Shown here in pieces: positions 45,729 through 55,959 of a DNA stretch of 64,000 nucleotides (positions are counted from its first letter, which is position 1; each line of letters opens with the position of its first letter). The notes under the pieces were generated by a model. The model saw only the letters and a list, made by a program, of their open reading frames with translations, did not search any database and was not told the DNA's origin. The position numbers and the translations under genes were made by a program. The stretch spans positions 62,001 through 126,000 of the forward strand of contig JACRHL010000016.1 of the NCBI GenBank assembly GCA_016212085.1, given 5' to 3'. The stretch comes from Nitrospirota bacterium (GTDB lineage: Bacteria > Nitrospirota > JACRHL01).

Positions 45729-46370
45729 ATGAAGACCACCGCTCAGGGGGCATTGATCGCCCGCGAGGGCTATCCGTTCATCGCCCTCGCGGCCGGCCTG
45801 TGTCTGACGGCCTATCTGGCCTGCTGGGCCTACACGGCGGTATTGCTGTTCGCCCTCACGGTGTGGGTGGTGTGGTTCTTCCGCAACCCGCCGCGCATCG
45901 TGCCCGAGGGCGAGAACCTGGTGATCTGCCCGGCGGACGGCCGCGTGCTGGACGTGATCCCGGACCCCACCCGCGATGGCGAGGGGGTGCGGGTGGCGAT
46001 CTTCATGAATGTCTTCAACGTGCACGTGAACCGCCTGCCCGTGTCCGGCGAGGTGGTGGCGACGGAGTACATCCCCGGCAGCTTCATCAACGCCAGCTTC
46101 GACAAGGCCAGCGAGCAGAACGAGCGCAACCGCATCACCATGATCACGCCGCGGGGCCACCGGGTGGTGTTCGTGCAGATCGCCGGGCTGGTGGCGCGGC
46201 GCATCGTGAGTTGGGCGCGCTCGGGGATGTACGGCGCGGCGGGTGATATATTTGGGCTGATCCGCTTTGGTTCGCGGGTGGACGTCCACCTGCCCGATGG
46301 CACGGAGATCTGGGTGCGCGCGGGTCAGCGTGTCACCGCCGGCGAAACGGTCCTTGGGAGGCTTCCATGA
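45729..46370 (+). CDS. psd: phosphatidylserine decarboxylase (short, archaetidylserine type)
   Basis: Psd makes phosphatidylethanolamine from phosphatidylserine at the inner membrane. The 213-residue proenzyme has an N-terminal hydrophobic region (IALAAGLCLTAYLACWAYTAVLLFALTVWVVWFF) and cleaves itself between Gly and Ser in RFGSRVD to form its pyruvoyl group. Its length is that of the short form found with pssA in Geobacter-like and alphaproteobacterial genomes. It overlaps pssA by four bases (ATGA), so the two consecutive steps of the pathway are co-translated. Confidence 0.95.
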   Translation: MKTTAQGALIAREGYPFIALAAGLCLTAYLACWAYTAVLLFALTVWVVWFFRNPPRIVPEGENLVICPADGRVLDVIPDPTRDGEGVRVAIFMNVFNVHVNRLPVSGEVVATEYIPGSFINASFDKASEQNERNRITMITPRGHRVVFVQIAGLVARRIVSWARSGMYGAAGDIFGLIRFGSRVDVHLPDGTEIWVRAGQRVTAGETVLGRLP

Positions 46371-47116
46371 TGGAACCGATGCACGCGAGGCGCCGCGGGG
46401 TCTACCTGATCCCCAACCTGCTCACCACCTGCAACCTGATCGCCGGGTTCTACTGCCTGGTGGCGGCCTACCACGGCAAGTTCGAGCATGCGGCGTTCGC
46501 CATCGTGGCGGCGGGCATCTTCGACATCCTCGACGGCCGGGTGGCGCGCGCCATGGGCGGCGGCAGCCGCTTCGGCGTGGAATACGACTCGCTGGCGGAC
46601 CTGATCTCGTTCGGCCTGGCGCCGGCGTTCCTCATGTATTCCTGGGCGCTGGAGGCGTTCGGCCGGGTGGGGTGGGTGGCCGCCTGCCTGTACGTGATCT
46701 GCGCCGCCCTGAGGCTGGCCCGCTACAACGTGAGCCAGGAGGACCCCACCACCAAGGCCGCCATGTTCACCGGACTGCCTAGCCCGGGCGCCGCGGGCAT
46801 GATCTGCAGCATCGTGTTGTTCGAATCGAAGTACGGGATGTTCGGCAAGGCCATGCCCATGGTGGCGCTGGTGCTGGTGTTCGTGCTGGCGTTCCTGCTG
46901 GTGAGCACGGTGCCCTATGGCCGGGGCACCTCCAGCGAGCCCCACCCGTTCCTGAACCTGGTCTCCGGCGTCCTGGTGCTGGTGGCGGTGGTGGCCGAGC
47001 CGCACCTGGTGCTGTTCCTGATCGGCATCGCCTACACCGGTTCCGGCCTGCTGCGCTGGGCCTGGATGCGCCAGAAGGCGGCGCGGGGCGCCTCCACCGG
47101 CTACGGGGGGAACTGA
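46367..47116 (+). CDS. pssA: CDP-diacylglycerol-serine O-phosphatidyltransferase
   Basis: PssA makes phosphatidylserine, the substrate of Psd. The 249-residue membrane protein has the full CDP-alcohol phosphotransferase motif DGRVARAMGGGSRFGVEYD followed by SLAD, and about seven hydrophobic helices. This is the membrane-bound type II enzyme, unlike the phospholipase-D-like enteric one. It ends the ilvBHC-psd-pssA gene run. Confidence 0.95.
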   Translation: MMEPMHARRRGVYLIPNLLTTCNLIAGFYCLVAAYHGKFEHAAFAIVAAGIFDILDGRVARAMGGGSRFGVEYDSLADLISFGLAPAFLMYSWALEAFGRVGWVAACLYVICAALRLARYNVSQEDPTTKAAMFTGLPSPGAAGMICSIVLFESKYGMFGKAMPMVALVLVFVLAFLLVSTVPYGRGTSSEPHPFLNLVSGVLVLVAVVAEPHLVLFLIGIAYTGSGLLRWAWMRQKAARGASTGYGGN

Positions 47117-47152
47117 CGCCCCCTCGTGTTGGTGTGTCATGCCAATCCGTTC

Positions 47153-47181
47153 TTGACCCGTTCGGCGCGCTCTTCTAACAT
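47153..47181 (+). promoter_or_regulatory. promoter candidate for rpiB-glyA-nrdR
   Basis: TTGACC (47153-47158) and TAACAT (47176-47181) are exactly 17 bases apart and lie about 47 bases before the rpiB ATG, in the only sizeable gap between pssA and nrdR. Confidence 0.65.
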
Positions 47182-47227
47182 GCGTGTGCGCGTCTGGCGC
47201 CCCACCCTTTGACCCGAGACCTTCCCG

Positions 47228-47685
47228 ATGGTTTCCGACCGGCCCATTGCCATCGCCTCCGACCACGGCGGCCTGGACCTCAAGAACCAGGTGGTGCGCC
47301 TGTTGCAGGACGATCTGGGCCTGAAGGTGGACGACATGGGCGCCTTCTCCGACGAGTCGGTGGACTATCCCGACTACGGCATGCTGGTGGCCAGGGCGGT
47401 CTCCACCGGCCAGGCGGACCGGGGCATCCTGATCTGCGGCACCGGCATCGGCATGTCGATCATCGCCAACAAGTTTGCCGGCGTGCGCGCCGCCCTCTGC
47501 CACAACGCCGACACCGCCCGCCTGAGCCGCGAGCACAACGACGCCAACATCCTCGTGCTGGGTGGCCGGGTGCTGAGCGGCGAACTGGCGCGGGAGATGG
47601 TGCGCATCTGGTTCAACACGCCCTTTGAGGGCGGCCGCCACAAGCGCCGGATCGACAAGATCCGCGAACTCGAAGAACACTGCTG

Positions 47686-47686
<1 letters not shown>
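47228..47686 (+). CDS. rpiB: ribose-5-phosphate isomerase B
   Basis: RpiB interconverts ribose 5-phosphate and ribulose 5-phosphate. The 152-residue protein has [13 protein letters not shown] near the N-terminus, the active-site cysteine in [25 protein letters not shown], and [18 protein letters not shown]. Its stop overlaps the glyA ATG by one base. It begins a three-gene unit that feeds one-carbon and nucleotide metabolism. Confidence 0.95.
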
Positions 47687-48915
<1,229 letters not shown>

Positions 48916-48994
48916 TCCGGCCGGTCGGCGCGGCATGGTGCCGCGCCCCGGGGAAACCTGACAGGAGGCCCGACGGAGGCGCCCCACGGCAGCC

Positions 48995-49453
48995 ATGAGA
49001 TGCCCGTTTTGCAGTTACCCCGAGGACAAGGTGGTGGACTCCCGCAGCAGCCGGGAGGGGCGTGAAATCCGCCGCCGCCGCGAGTGCCTACGGTGCGGCC
49101 GCCGCTTCACCACCTATGAGCGCCTCGAAAGCCAATCCCCCCTGGTGGTCAAGAAGGACGGCACCCGCGTGCCGTTCGACCGGGCCAAGGTGCTGGCCGG
49201 CATGGTGCGCGCCTGCGAGAAGCGCCCGGTGGCCATGTCGGACCTGGAGGCGGTGGTGAACCGCATCGAGCAGGCGGTGCAGGACCAGCCGGAATCCGAG
49301 GTGTCGTCGCGCTTCATCGGCGAGCAGGTGATGGACGCCCTCTACCGCCTGGACCAGGTGGCCTACGTGCGCTTCGCCTCCGTGTACCGGGAGTTCAAGG
49401 ACGTCAACGCGTTCATGGACGAGGTGAAAACCCTGCTGCGCCACGACCGTTGA
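48995..49453 (+). CDS. nrdR: transcriptional repressor NrdR
   Basis: NrdR senses ATP/dATP and represses ribonucleotide reductase genes. The 152-residue protein has a zinc ribbon starting MRCPFCSYPEDKVVDSR with the second knuckle CLRCGRRFTTYER, then the ATP-cone domain (VVKKDGTRVPFDRAKVLAGM). It lies 79 bases after glyA. No ribonucleotide reductase gene or obvious NrdR-box pair is seen in the window. Confidence 0.96.
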   Translation: MRCPFCSYPEDKVVDSRSSREGREIRRRRECLRCGRRFTTYERLESQSPLVVKKDGTRVPFDRAKVLAGMVRACEKRPVAMSDLEAVVNRIEQAVQDQPESEVSSRFIGEQVMDALYRLDQVAYVRFASVYREFKDVNAFMDEVKTLLRHDR

Positions 49454-49472
49454 CGGACGCATCATCGCCAGC

Positions 49473-50807
49473 ATGATCCAACTGTTCCGATCCTTCCTGG
49501 GCGGCATCCACCCCGACTACCGCAAGGAGATGAGCGCCGCCGCCCCGGTGCGCGACCTGCCCCTGCCGGAGCGGGTGGCGGTGCCGCTGATCCAGCACAT
49601 CGGCATGCCCTGCGAGCCGCTGGTGACGGTGGGCGACAGGGTGCTCACCGGGCAACCCATCGGCGACGCCCAGGGGCTGATGAAGGCGCGGGCGCACGCC
49701 ACCGTGTCGGGCACGGTGACGGCCATCGCCCTGCTCCCGCACCCCAGCGGCCGCGAGGTGCCCGCCGTGGTGATCGAGTCCGACGGCGCCGACGAGTGGG
49801 TGGCCCTGGAGCCCTGCCCGGACTACCTGGAACAGCCCGCCGCCACCCTGCTCGCGCGCATCGCCGACGCGGGCATCGTGGGGCTGGGCGGCGCGTCGTT
49901 CCCCACCCGCGTGAAGCTGTCGCCGCCGGCGGAGCACCGCCTGGACACCCTGATCGTCAACGGCGCCGAATGCGAGCCCTACCTGACCGCCGACCACCGG
50001 CTGATGGTGGAGGAGGCGCCGCGCGTGGCGGAGGGGATCCGCGTCATCGCCCGCATCCTGGGGGTGGAGCGCGTGATCGTGGGCATCGAGGACAACAAGC
50101 CCGACGCCATCCGGGCCATGCGGGCCGCCCTGGCCGCCAGCGACCGCCCGGTGACCCTGGGGGTGCTGCCCACCAAGTATCCGCAAGGGGGCGAAAAGCA
50201 GCTCATCGCCGCCCTCACCGGGCGCGAGGTGCCCAGCGGCGGCCTGCCCATGGACGTGGGGGTGGTGGTGCACAACGTGGGCACCGCGGCGGCGGTGCGC
50301 GACGCGGTGTGCCTGGGCAGGCCGCTGGTGGAGCGCATCGTCACCGTGACCGGCGAGGGCATCGCCCGCCCCGGCAACGCCCGGGTGCGCCTGGGAACCC
50401 CGGCCCGGGTGCTGGTGGAGGCCTTCGGCGGCACGGTGGGCGACGTGGGCAAGGTGGTGTTCGGCGGCCCCATGATGGGGGTGGCCCAATACAACCTGGA
50501 CGTGCCGGTGGTGAAGGGCACCTCGGGCATCCTGGTGATCCCCAAGGACGGGATCGACGCGGGGACCATCCGCCCCTGCATCCGGTGCAGCGCCTGCATC
50601 GAGGTGTGCCCCATCGGGCTGTTGCCCAACATGATTTCGGTGTGCGCCGAGCGCGGCGCGTTCACGGACAGCCAGCGGTTCCACCCCTTCGACTGCATCG
50701 AGTGCGGCTGCTGCTCCTACGTGTGCCCGTCGTACCGGCCGCTGGTGCAGATGATCCGCTTCGCCAAGTCCGAGGTGCGCGCCATCAAGCAGAAGGAGCA
50801 CCACTAG
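49473..50807 (+). CDS. rnfC: RNF complex subunit C
   Basis: RnfC is the peripheral NADH-binding subunit of the membrane RNF complex, which exchanges electrons between ferredoxin and NAD and pumps Na+ or H+. The 444-residue protein has the nucleotide/flavin-like region GIVGLGGASFPTRVKLSPP and LIVNGAECEPYLTADHRLM. Two 4Fe-4S motifs follow: CIRCSACIEVCPIGLLP and CIECGCCSYVCPSYRPL. It lacks the long repeat tail of the enteric RsxC. It opens an rnfCDGEAB operon 19 bases after nrdR. Confidence 0.95.
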   Translation: MIQLFRSFLGGIHPDYRKEMSAAAPVRDLPLPERVAVPLIQHIGMPCEPLVTVGDRVLTGQPIGDAQGLMKARAHATVSGTVTAIALLPHPSGREVPAVVIESDGADEWVALEPCPDYLEQPAATLLARIADAGIVGLGGASFPTRVKLSPPAEHRLDTLIVNGAECEPYLTADHRLMVEEAPRVAEGIRVIARILGVERVIVGIEDNKPDAIRAMRAALAASDRPVTLGVLPTKYPQGGEKQLIAALTGREVPSGGLPMDVGVVVHNVGTAAAVRDAVCLGRPLVERIVTVTGEGIARPGNARVRLGTPARVLVEAFGGTVGDVGKVVFGGPMMGVAQYNLDVPVVKGTSGILVIPKDGIDAGTIRPCIRCSACIEVCPIGLLPNMISVCAERGAFTDSQRFHPFDCIECGCCSYVCPSYRPLVQMIRFAKSEVRAIKQKEHH

Positions 50808-50835
50808 GGGCCTTTCCCCGCCGTGGCACCCAGAC

Positions 50836-51924
50836 GTGAGCGAGGAGACCCCCACCCCAACCCCCGGCGTGGCGCCGGGGCCCAGGCCGGCACGGCCGGC
50901 GGCCGCCGCCAAGGCCGGACGCGAGGCGGAGCCGGAGTACACCCTGTCGTCGTCGCCCCACGTGCGGCGCCGGGTGAGCATCCGTTCCGTCATGGCCGAC
51001 GTGCTGATCGCCCTGGCCCCGGCCACCCTGGTGGGGCTGTGGTTCTTCGGGGTCCATGCCCTGTTCGTGGTGGCGTTGTGCGTGGGCGCCTGCGTGCTGG
51101 TGGAGGTGGCCGCCCAGCGCATGCGCGGCCAGAAGGTGACGGTGGACGACCTGAGCGCCGCGGTCACCGGCCTGCTGCTGGCCATGACCATGCCCCCCCG
51201 CGCCGAGTGGTGGCTGTGCCTGATCGGGGCGCTGGCCGCCATCGGCCTGGCCAAGCACGCCTTTGGCGGGCTGGGCTACAATCCCTTCAACCCGGCCCTG
51301 TTCGCGCGGGTGGTGCTGCTCATCTCGTTCCCGGCGCAGATGACCTCGTTCTACACCCCCACCCCCCTGGGGCTGGACGCGGTGAGCACGGCCACCCCCT
51401 TGAACCAGCTCCAGGAGGCGCGCATCCGCGGCCTGGGGCTGGGCGACACGGCGGATTTCGACCTGACCGCGGCGTTCCTGGGCAACATGCCCGGCTCCCT
51501 GGGCGAAACCTCGGCCCTGGCGATCCTGCTGGGGGGGCTGTACCTGCTGTGGCGCGGCCACGTGCGCTGGGACATCCCGGTGAGCATGCTGGGCACCATC
51601 GCCCTGGTGTCGGGCATCTTCTGGTGGCTCGACCCGAGCCGCTACCAGTCGCCGTGGTTCCACCTGTGCACCGGCGGCGTGATGCTGGCGGCGTGGTTCA
51701 TGGCGACGGACATGGTCACGTCGCCCCTCACCGTCCGGGGCAAGGTGATCTTCGGGGTGGGGTGCGGCCTGTTGACCATCGTCATCCGCCTGTGGGGCGG
51801 CTATGCGGAGGCGGTGTCGTTCGGCATCCTGCTCATGAACGCGGCGGTGCCCATCATCGACCGCTACACGGCGCCGCGCCTGTATGGCAGCGGGCGCGCG
51901 CCCCGGCGGGGGCCGGCCCGGTGA
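50836..51924 (+). CDS. rnfD: RNF complex subunit D
   Basis: RnfD is a multi-helix membrane subunit carrying covalently bound FMN. The 362-residue protein has a Pro/Ala-rich cytoplasmic head, about nine helices, and the flavinylation segment STATPLNQ, in which a threonine takes the FMN. LGYNPFNPALFARVVLL and WFMATDMVTSPLT are further family stretches. The start is GTG 50836. Its end overlaps rnfG (GTGA). Confidence 0.95.
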   Translation: MSEETPTPTPGVAPGPRPARPAAAAKAGREAEPEYTLSSSPHVRRRVSIRSVMADVLIALAPATLVGLWFFGVHALFVVALCVGACVLVEVAAQRMRGQKVTVDDLSAAVTGLLLAMTMPPRAEWWLCLIGALAAIGLAKHAFGGLGYNPFNPALFARVVLLISFPAQMTSFYTPTPLGLDAVSTATPLNQLQEARIRGLGLGDTADFDLTAAFLGNMPGSLGETSALAILLGGLYLLWRGHVRWDIPVSMLGTIALVSGIFWWLDPSRYQSPWFHLCTGGVMLAAWFMATDMVTSPLTVRGKVIFGVGCGLLTIVIRLWGGYAEAVSFGILLMNAAVPIIDRYTAPRLYGSGRAPRRGPAR

Positions 51925-52475
51925 CGCGCCTGGTGCTGGCGCTGATGGTGGTGTGCGTGATCGGCGCGGTGATCCTGGCGGGCACCGACCGCATCACCCA
52001 GGGCCCCATCGCCGAGCAGAAACGGCGCGAGATCGTGCGCAGCCTCGACAGCGTGCTGCCGCCCCACTCCAACGCCCCGGACCAGGACACCCGGGTGATC
52101 CGGCCGGAGGGCGGCAAGGAGATGACCCTCTACCTGGCCAGGCGGGATGGCGCCTGGGTCGGCACCGCGATGGTGGTCACGGCGCCGGACGGCTATTCGG
52201 GCAACATCGACGTGATGGTGGGCATCGACCGCGCCGGGGCCATTGCCGGCGTGGCCATCCTGGCCCACGCGGAAACGCCGGGCCTGGGCGACAAGATCAT
52301 CACGGACCCGCGCTGGCTGCCCGCGTTGCGCGGCCGTACCCTGGACAACACCCACTGGGCGGTGAAGAAGGACGGCGGCGACGTGGACCAGTTCACCGGC
52401 GCCACCATCACCCCGCGCGCGGTGACCGGGGCGGTGAGGCGCGCCCTGGAAATCTGCCGGGAGTACTGCGGTTAG
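51921..52475 (+). CDS. rnfG: RNF complex subunit G
   Basis: RnfG has one N-terminal helix (LVLALMVVCVIGAVILAGTDRIT) and a periplasmic flavoprotein domain. The 184-residue protein contains GYSGNIDVMVGIDRAGAIAGVAIL, HAETPGLGDKI and the FMN-attachment motif TGATIT, whose last Thr carries covalent FMN. The true start is GTG 51921. The ORF track presents it inside a false 550-codon frame beginning at 50823. Confidence 0.94.
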   Translation: MTRLVLALMVVCVIGAVILAGTDRITQGPIAEQKRREIVRSLDSVLPPHSNAPDQDTRVIRPEGGKEMTLYLARRDGAWVGTAMVVTAPDGYSGNIDVMVGIDRAGAIAGVAILAHAETPGLGDKIITDPRWLPALRGRTLDNTHWAVKKDGGDVDQFTGATITPRAVTGAVRRALEICREYCG

Positions 52476-52543
52476 CGGCCCCGTCCAACCCGGTGGCGCG
52501 CGGGCAGGCTCAACCCCGGTGCCGGACCCGCCGACGGGATTCC

Positions 52544-52572
52544 TTGTGCGGCGGCCGGGCCGCGTTTACATT
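52544..52572 (+). promoter_or_regulatory. weak internal promoter candidate before rnfE
   Basis: TTGTGC and TACATT are 17 bases apart in the only long gap (150 bases) of the rnf operon, between rnfG and rnfE. The match to consensus is partial. Confidence 0.35.
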
Positions 52573-52625
52573 GGATTGAGCGCGCCGCGCCACCCCGGCG
52601 GCGTAAACCCCATTGGGATTGCCTG

Positions 52626-53324
52626 ATGCAGCCCGAGACCACAACCCCGCCCCGCCCCGCCCACATGGGCGACGTGGCCGTGCTGCCGCCGGGCGCCCTG
52701 CCGGAGGCGCGGCCCGCCACCAGTGCGCGCGAACTGGCGGCGGACTTCACCCGCGGCATCTGGCGCGAGAACGCGGTCTTCAAGCAGATGCTGGGCCTGT
52801 GCCCGTCCCTGGCGGTGACCACCTCCGCCGTGAACGGCATGGCCATGGGGCTGGCCACCCTGGTGGTGGTCGCGATGTCCAACGCCAGCGTGTCCGCCGT
52901 CCGCAACCTGATTCCGGGCAGCGTGCGCATCCCCGCCTTCGTCGTCATCATCGCCACCTTCGTCACGGTGGTGGACCTGACCATGAACGCCTTCGCCCAC
53001 GAACTGCACAAGACGCTGGGGCTGTTCATCCCGCTGATCGTGGTGAACTGCATCGTGCTCGGCCGCGCCGACGCCTTCGCCTGCAAGCGCCCGCTGCCGC
53101 GCGCGGTCTGTGACGGCCTGGGGGCGGGCACCGGCTTCACCCTGGCGCTGGTGGTCCTGGGTAGCGTGCGTGAGCTGGTGGGGTTTGGCACCGTGTTCGG
53201 CGTTTCCGTGTTCGGCGCGGCGTACCCGCCGTTCCTGCTGTTCATCCTGCCGCCGGGGGCGTTCATCGTCATGGGGCTGATGCTGGCGGGCGTGAACCGG
53301 CTGCAAAGCCGGATGGGGGGGTGA
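52626..53324 (+). CDS. rnfE: RNF complex subunit E
   Basis: RnfE is one of two homologous six-helix membrane subunits related to NqrD. The 232-residue protein has the typical start of the family at FTRGIWRENAVFKQMLGLCPSLAVTTSAVNGMAMG, in which a conserved cysteine can ligate an intramembrane Fe-S centre, and VVNCIVLGRADAFA. About 38 residues of Pro/Ala-rich sequence precede the conserved part, so the protein is either extended or starts later. Confidence 0.94.
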   Translation: MQPETTTPPRPAHMGDVAVLPPGALPEARPATSARELAADFTRGIWRENAVFKQMLGLCPSLAVTTSAVNGMAMGLATLVVVAMSNASVSAVRNLIPGSVRIPAFVVIIATFVTVVDLTMNAFAHELHKTLGLFIPLIVVNCIVLGRADAFACKRPLPRAVCDGLGAGTGFTLALVVLGSVRELVGFGTVFGVSVFGAAYPPFLLFILPPGAFIVMGLMLAGVNRLQSRMGG

Positions 53325-53327
53325 CCG

Positions 53328-53912
53328 GTGGCCGGTGAGCTTGCCCTGATCGCCGTCAGCGCCATGCTGGTGAACAACTTCGTGCTGGCGCGCTTTCTGG
53401 GAGTGTGCCCGTTCCTGGGCGTGTCGCGCAAGACCGAGTCGGCCCTGGGCATGGGCGCGGCGGTGATGTTCGTGATGACCGTGGCCAGCCTGGTCACCTG
53501 GCTCATCCAGCGCCTGGTGCTGGTGCCGTTCCACCTGGAGTATCTGCAAACCATCACCTACATCCTGGTGATCGCCGCGCTGGTGCAACTGGTGGAGATG
53601 GTGGTGCAGAAGACCAGCCCGGTGCTGTACCAGGCGCTGGGTATCTTCTTGCCGCTCATCACCACCAACTGCGCCATCCTGGGGGTGGCCATCCTGGTGC
53701 AGCAGAAGGCCTACGGCTTTTTGGAGACGCTCACCTTCGCGATGGCGGCCTCGGCGGGCTTTGGCCTGGCGCTGGTGCTGCTGGCGGGCATCCGCGAGTC
53801 GCTGGAGCTGGCGTTCGTGCCCAAGGCGTTCCAGGGCAACGCCATCGTGCTGGTGGCGGCGGGCATGCTGTCGCTGGCGTTCATGGGCTTCTCGGGCCTG
53901 GTGCGAGGCTAG
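53328..53912 (+). CDS. rnfA: RNF complex subunit A
   Basis: RnfA (NqrE-like) pairs with RnfE in the membrane. The 194-residue protein has six helices and the conserved MLVNNFVLARFLGVCPFLGVSRKTESALGMG and ITTNCAILGVA, with cysteines at positions expected for the shared 2Fe-2S site. The start is GTG 53328, three bases after the rnfE stop. Confidence 0.96.
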   Translation: MAGELALIAVSAMLVNNFVLARFLGVCPFLGVSRKTESALGMGAAVMFVMTVASLVTWLIQRLVLVPFHLEYLQTITYILVIAALVQLVEMVVQKTSPVLYQALGIFLPLITTNCAILGVAILVQQKAYGFLETLTFAMAASAGFGLALVLLAGIRESLELAFVPKAFQGNAIVLVAAGMLSLAFMGFSGLVRG

Positions 53913-53917
53913 CCCGG

Positions 53918-54967
53918 ATGCTGGCGGCGATCCTGACACTGGGCGGCATGGGGGCCGTGGCCGGCCTGGGGCTGGGCCTGGCGGCGAAGCGGTTCGCCGT
54001 GGAGGTGGACGCCCGCCTCGAGGGGCTGCTGGGCGCCCTGCCGGGCATCAACTGCGGCGCCTGCGGCTACGCGGGCTGCCGCCCCTGCGCGGACGCCATC
54101 AACCTTGGCCGGGCGGGGGTGAACGCCTGTCCGGTGGGCGGGCAGGAGACGGTCATCGCCCTGGCCGCCATCATGGGCGTGGAGGCGGTGGACGCGGTGC
54201 GGCAGGTGGCGCGCGTCTTCTGCACCGGCGGCGTGGCGGAGGCGCGGCGCGCGTTCCAGTACCAGGGGCTGGACGACTGCAACGCGGCGGTATTGGTGTC
54301 CGGCGGCGGCAAGGCGTGCGTGTTCGGCTGCCTGGGCCTGGGCTCGTGCGTGACCGCCTGCCCCTACGACGCCATGTACATGAACGCCAACGCCGTCCCG
54401 GTGGTGATCGACGGCAGGTGTACCGGCTGCACCCTGTGCGCCCCCGCCTGCCCCAAGGACCTGATCGACATGGTACCGGCCACCGCCAGCGTGCAGATCC
54501 TCTGCAGCTCCACCCACAAGGGGTCGGAGGTGAAGAAGGTCTGCACCGTGGGCTGCATCGCCTGCGACATCTGCGTGAAGGTCTGCCCCTACGAGGCGAT
54601 CACCATCAACGCCTTTCTGGCCGAGATCGACCACAATCGGTGCACCAACTGCGGCCTGTGCGTGGCCAAGTGCCCGGACGACACCATCCTCGACTTCAGC
54701 GGCGTGCGCCCCAGGAGCTTCATCCTGGTTGAGCCGTGCACGGGCTGCACCTGGTGCCGCGACGTGTGCCCCACCAACGCCATCAGCGGCGAGCAGGACC
54801 GGCCGCACGTGGTGGCCCCGGAAAAGTGCATCGGCTGCTACCTGTGCAAGGACATCTGCCCCGAGGACGCGGTGGAGATGCGCGGGCCCGACGTGTACCG
54901 CCTGCCTGGGGTGTGGGTGACGGCGGAGCCGGTGCCCAACCGGCTGACCCTGGTAAATATCCGCTAA
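53918..54967 (+). CDS. rnfB: RNF complex subunit B, polyferredoxin type
   Basis: RnfB is the ferredoxin-docking electron-entry subunit. The 349-residue protein has one N-terminal helix, the Fe-S domain INCGACGYAGCRPCADAI, and then six cysteine motifs of ferredoxin type: GCLGLGSCVTACP, CTGCTLCAPACP, CIACDICVKVCP, CTNCGLCVAKCP, CTGCTWCRDVCP and CIGCYLCKDICP. Seven 4Fe-4S clusters are therefore possible, against three in the 190-residue enteric protein. This matches clostridial and archaeal-type RNF in size. The ORF track hides it in a frame from 53405. Confidence 0.95.
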   Translation: MLAAILTLGGMGAVAGLGLGLAAKRFAVEVDARLEGLLGALPGINCGACGYAGCRPCADAINLGRAGVNACPVGGQETVIALAAIMGVEAVDAVRQVARVFCTGGVAEARRAFQYQGLDDCNAAVLVSGGGKACVFGCLGLGSCVTACPYDAMYMNANAVPVVIDGRCTGCTLCAPACPKDLIDMVPATASVQILCSSTHKGSEVKKVCTVGCIACDICVKVCPYEAITINAFLAEIDHNRCTNCGLCVAKCPDDTILDFSGVRPRSFILVEPCTGCTWCRDVCPTNAISGEQDRPHVVAPEKCIGCYLCKDICPEDAVEMRGPDVYRLPGVWVTAEPVPNRLTLVNIR

Positions 54968-54986
54968 TTCAAATCGGATTTAGCGG
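54961..54986. terminator. hairpin between convergent rnfB and nagZ
   Basis: CCGCTAA (54961-54967) and TTAGCGG (54980-54986) pair around 12 bases and contain both stop codons. There is no T-run, so termination is only a possibility suggested by position. Confidence 0.35.
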
Positions 54987-55955
54987 GGTTCCGAACACCC
55001 GCCGCACCCGGTTGGCGGCGTCGGCCACGCGGCGCGCCAAAATCCCGTCGTTTTTCGCGGCCGCCAGGATGCCCTCGAAGGCATTTTCCCAGACCGGCCG
55101 CTGCCTGCATATCAAAAGCATGTCCGCGCCAGCCAGAATGGCCTTTACGGCCCTTTCCGGGGGGGTGTGGTTTTGCGCCACCGCCGCCATTTCCAGGTCG
55201 TCGGAGATCACCACCCCCTCGAACCCCATCTTGTGCTTGAGCAGCCCGGTGAGGATTTCGTGCGAGAACGTCGCGGGCTGATGGGGGTCCCAGGCCGGGT
55301 AGACCACGTGGGCGGTCATAATTGTTTTTAATATGGGCATTAATGCCGCGTAGGGGGCCAGCTCCACCCGCTCCAGCCGGTCCGCCGGGTGGCGCACCGT
55401 GGGCAGGGCCAGGTGCGAATCCAGCTCCGTGTCGCCGTGGCCGGGAAAGTGCTTGCCGCAGGCGGTCACCCCCGCCGCGTGCAGGCCGCGGATGGCCTGG
55501 GCGGCGAAGGCGGTCACCACGTCCGGGGTGCGGCCGTAGGCACGGTCGCCGATGATGGGGTTGGCGGGGTTGGTGTCCACGTCGAGCACCGGGGCGAAGT
55601 TGAGGTCGATGCCCAGATCCTTCAGGAAGCGCCCGGTGGCCAGGCCCCAGCGGTAGGCGGCGTCGGGGTCTCCCCCGGCGGCGATGGCGCGGGCGGTGGG
55701 GCCGGCGGGCAGGCCGGCCCTGTCCAGCCGCGCCACCCGGCCCCCCTCCTGGTCGATGCCGATGGGGATGGCGCGGCCGGCGGCGGCGCGCAGGCGGCGG
55801 GTGAGGGCGCGCACCTGCCGCGCGGATTCCACGTTGCGGGAGAACAGGATCACGCCGCCCGCCCGGCCGTCGGCCAGGGCGTCCAGCACGGGCTGCTCCG
55901 GGCCCTCGTAGCCGATCATCAGGATGGTGCCGACGTCGCGGCGCAGGTTGCTCAT
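54969..55955 (-). CDS. nagZ: beta-N-acetylhexosaminidase NagZ
   Basis: NagZ removes N-acetylglucosamine from cytoplasmic peptidoglycan turnover products. The 328-residue GH3 protein has IGIDQEGGRVARLD, the dyad motif KHFPGHGDTELDSHLALP (about residues 155-172) and the nucleophile Asp in GVVISDDLEMAAV. The ATG at 55955 is preceded by AGGAG; the ORF track adds 21 residues. It ends within two bases of the rnfB stop on the other strand and is preceded by thiD. Confidence 0.94.
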   Translation of the reverse strand: MSNLRRDVGTILMIGYEGPEQPVLDALADGRAGGVILFSRNVESARQVRALTRRLRAAAGRAIPIGIDQEGGRVARLDRAGLPAGPTARAIAAGGDPDAAYRWGLATGRFLKDLGIDLNFAPVLDVDTNPANPIIGDRAYGRTPDVVTAFAAQAIRGLHAAGVTACGKHFPGHGDTELDSHLALPTVRHPADRLERVELAPYAALMPILKTIMTAHVVYPAWDPHQPATFSHEILTGLLKHKMGFEGVVISDDLEMAAVAQNHTPPERAVKAILAGADMLLICRQRPVWENAFEGILAAAKNDGILARRVADAANRVRRVFGTPLNPI

Positions 55956-55959
55956 GGTG

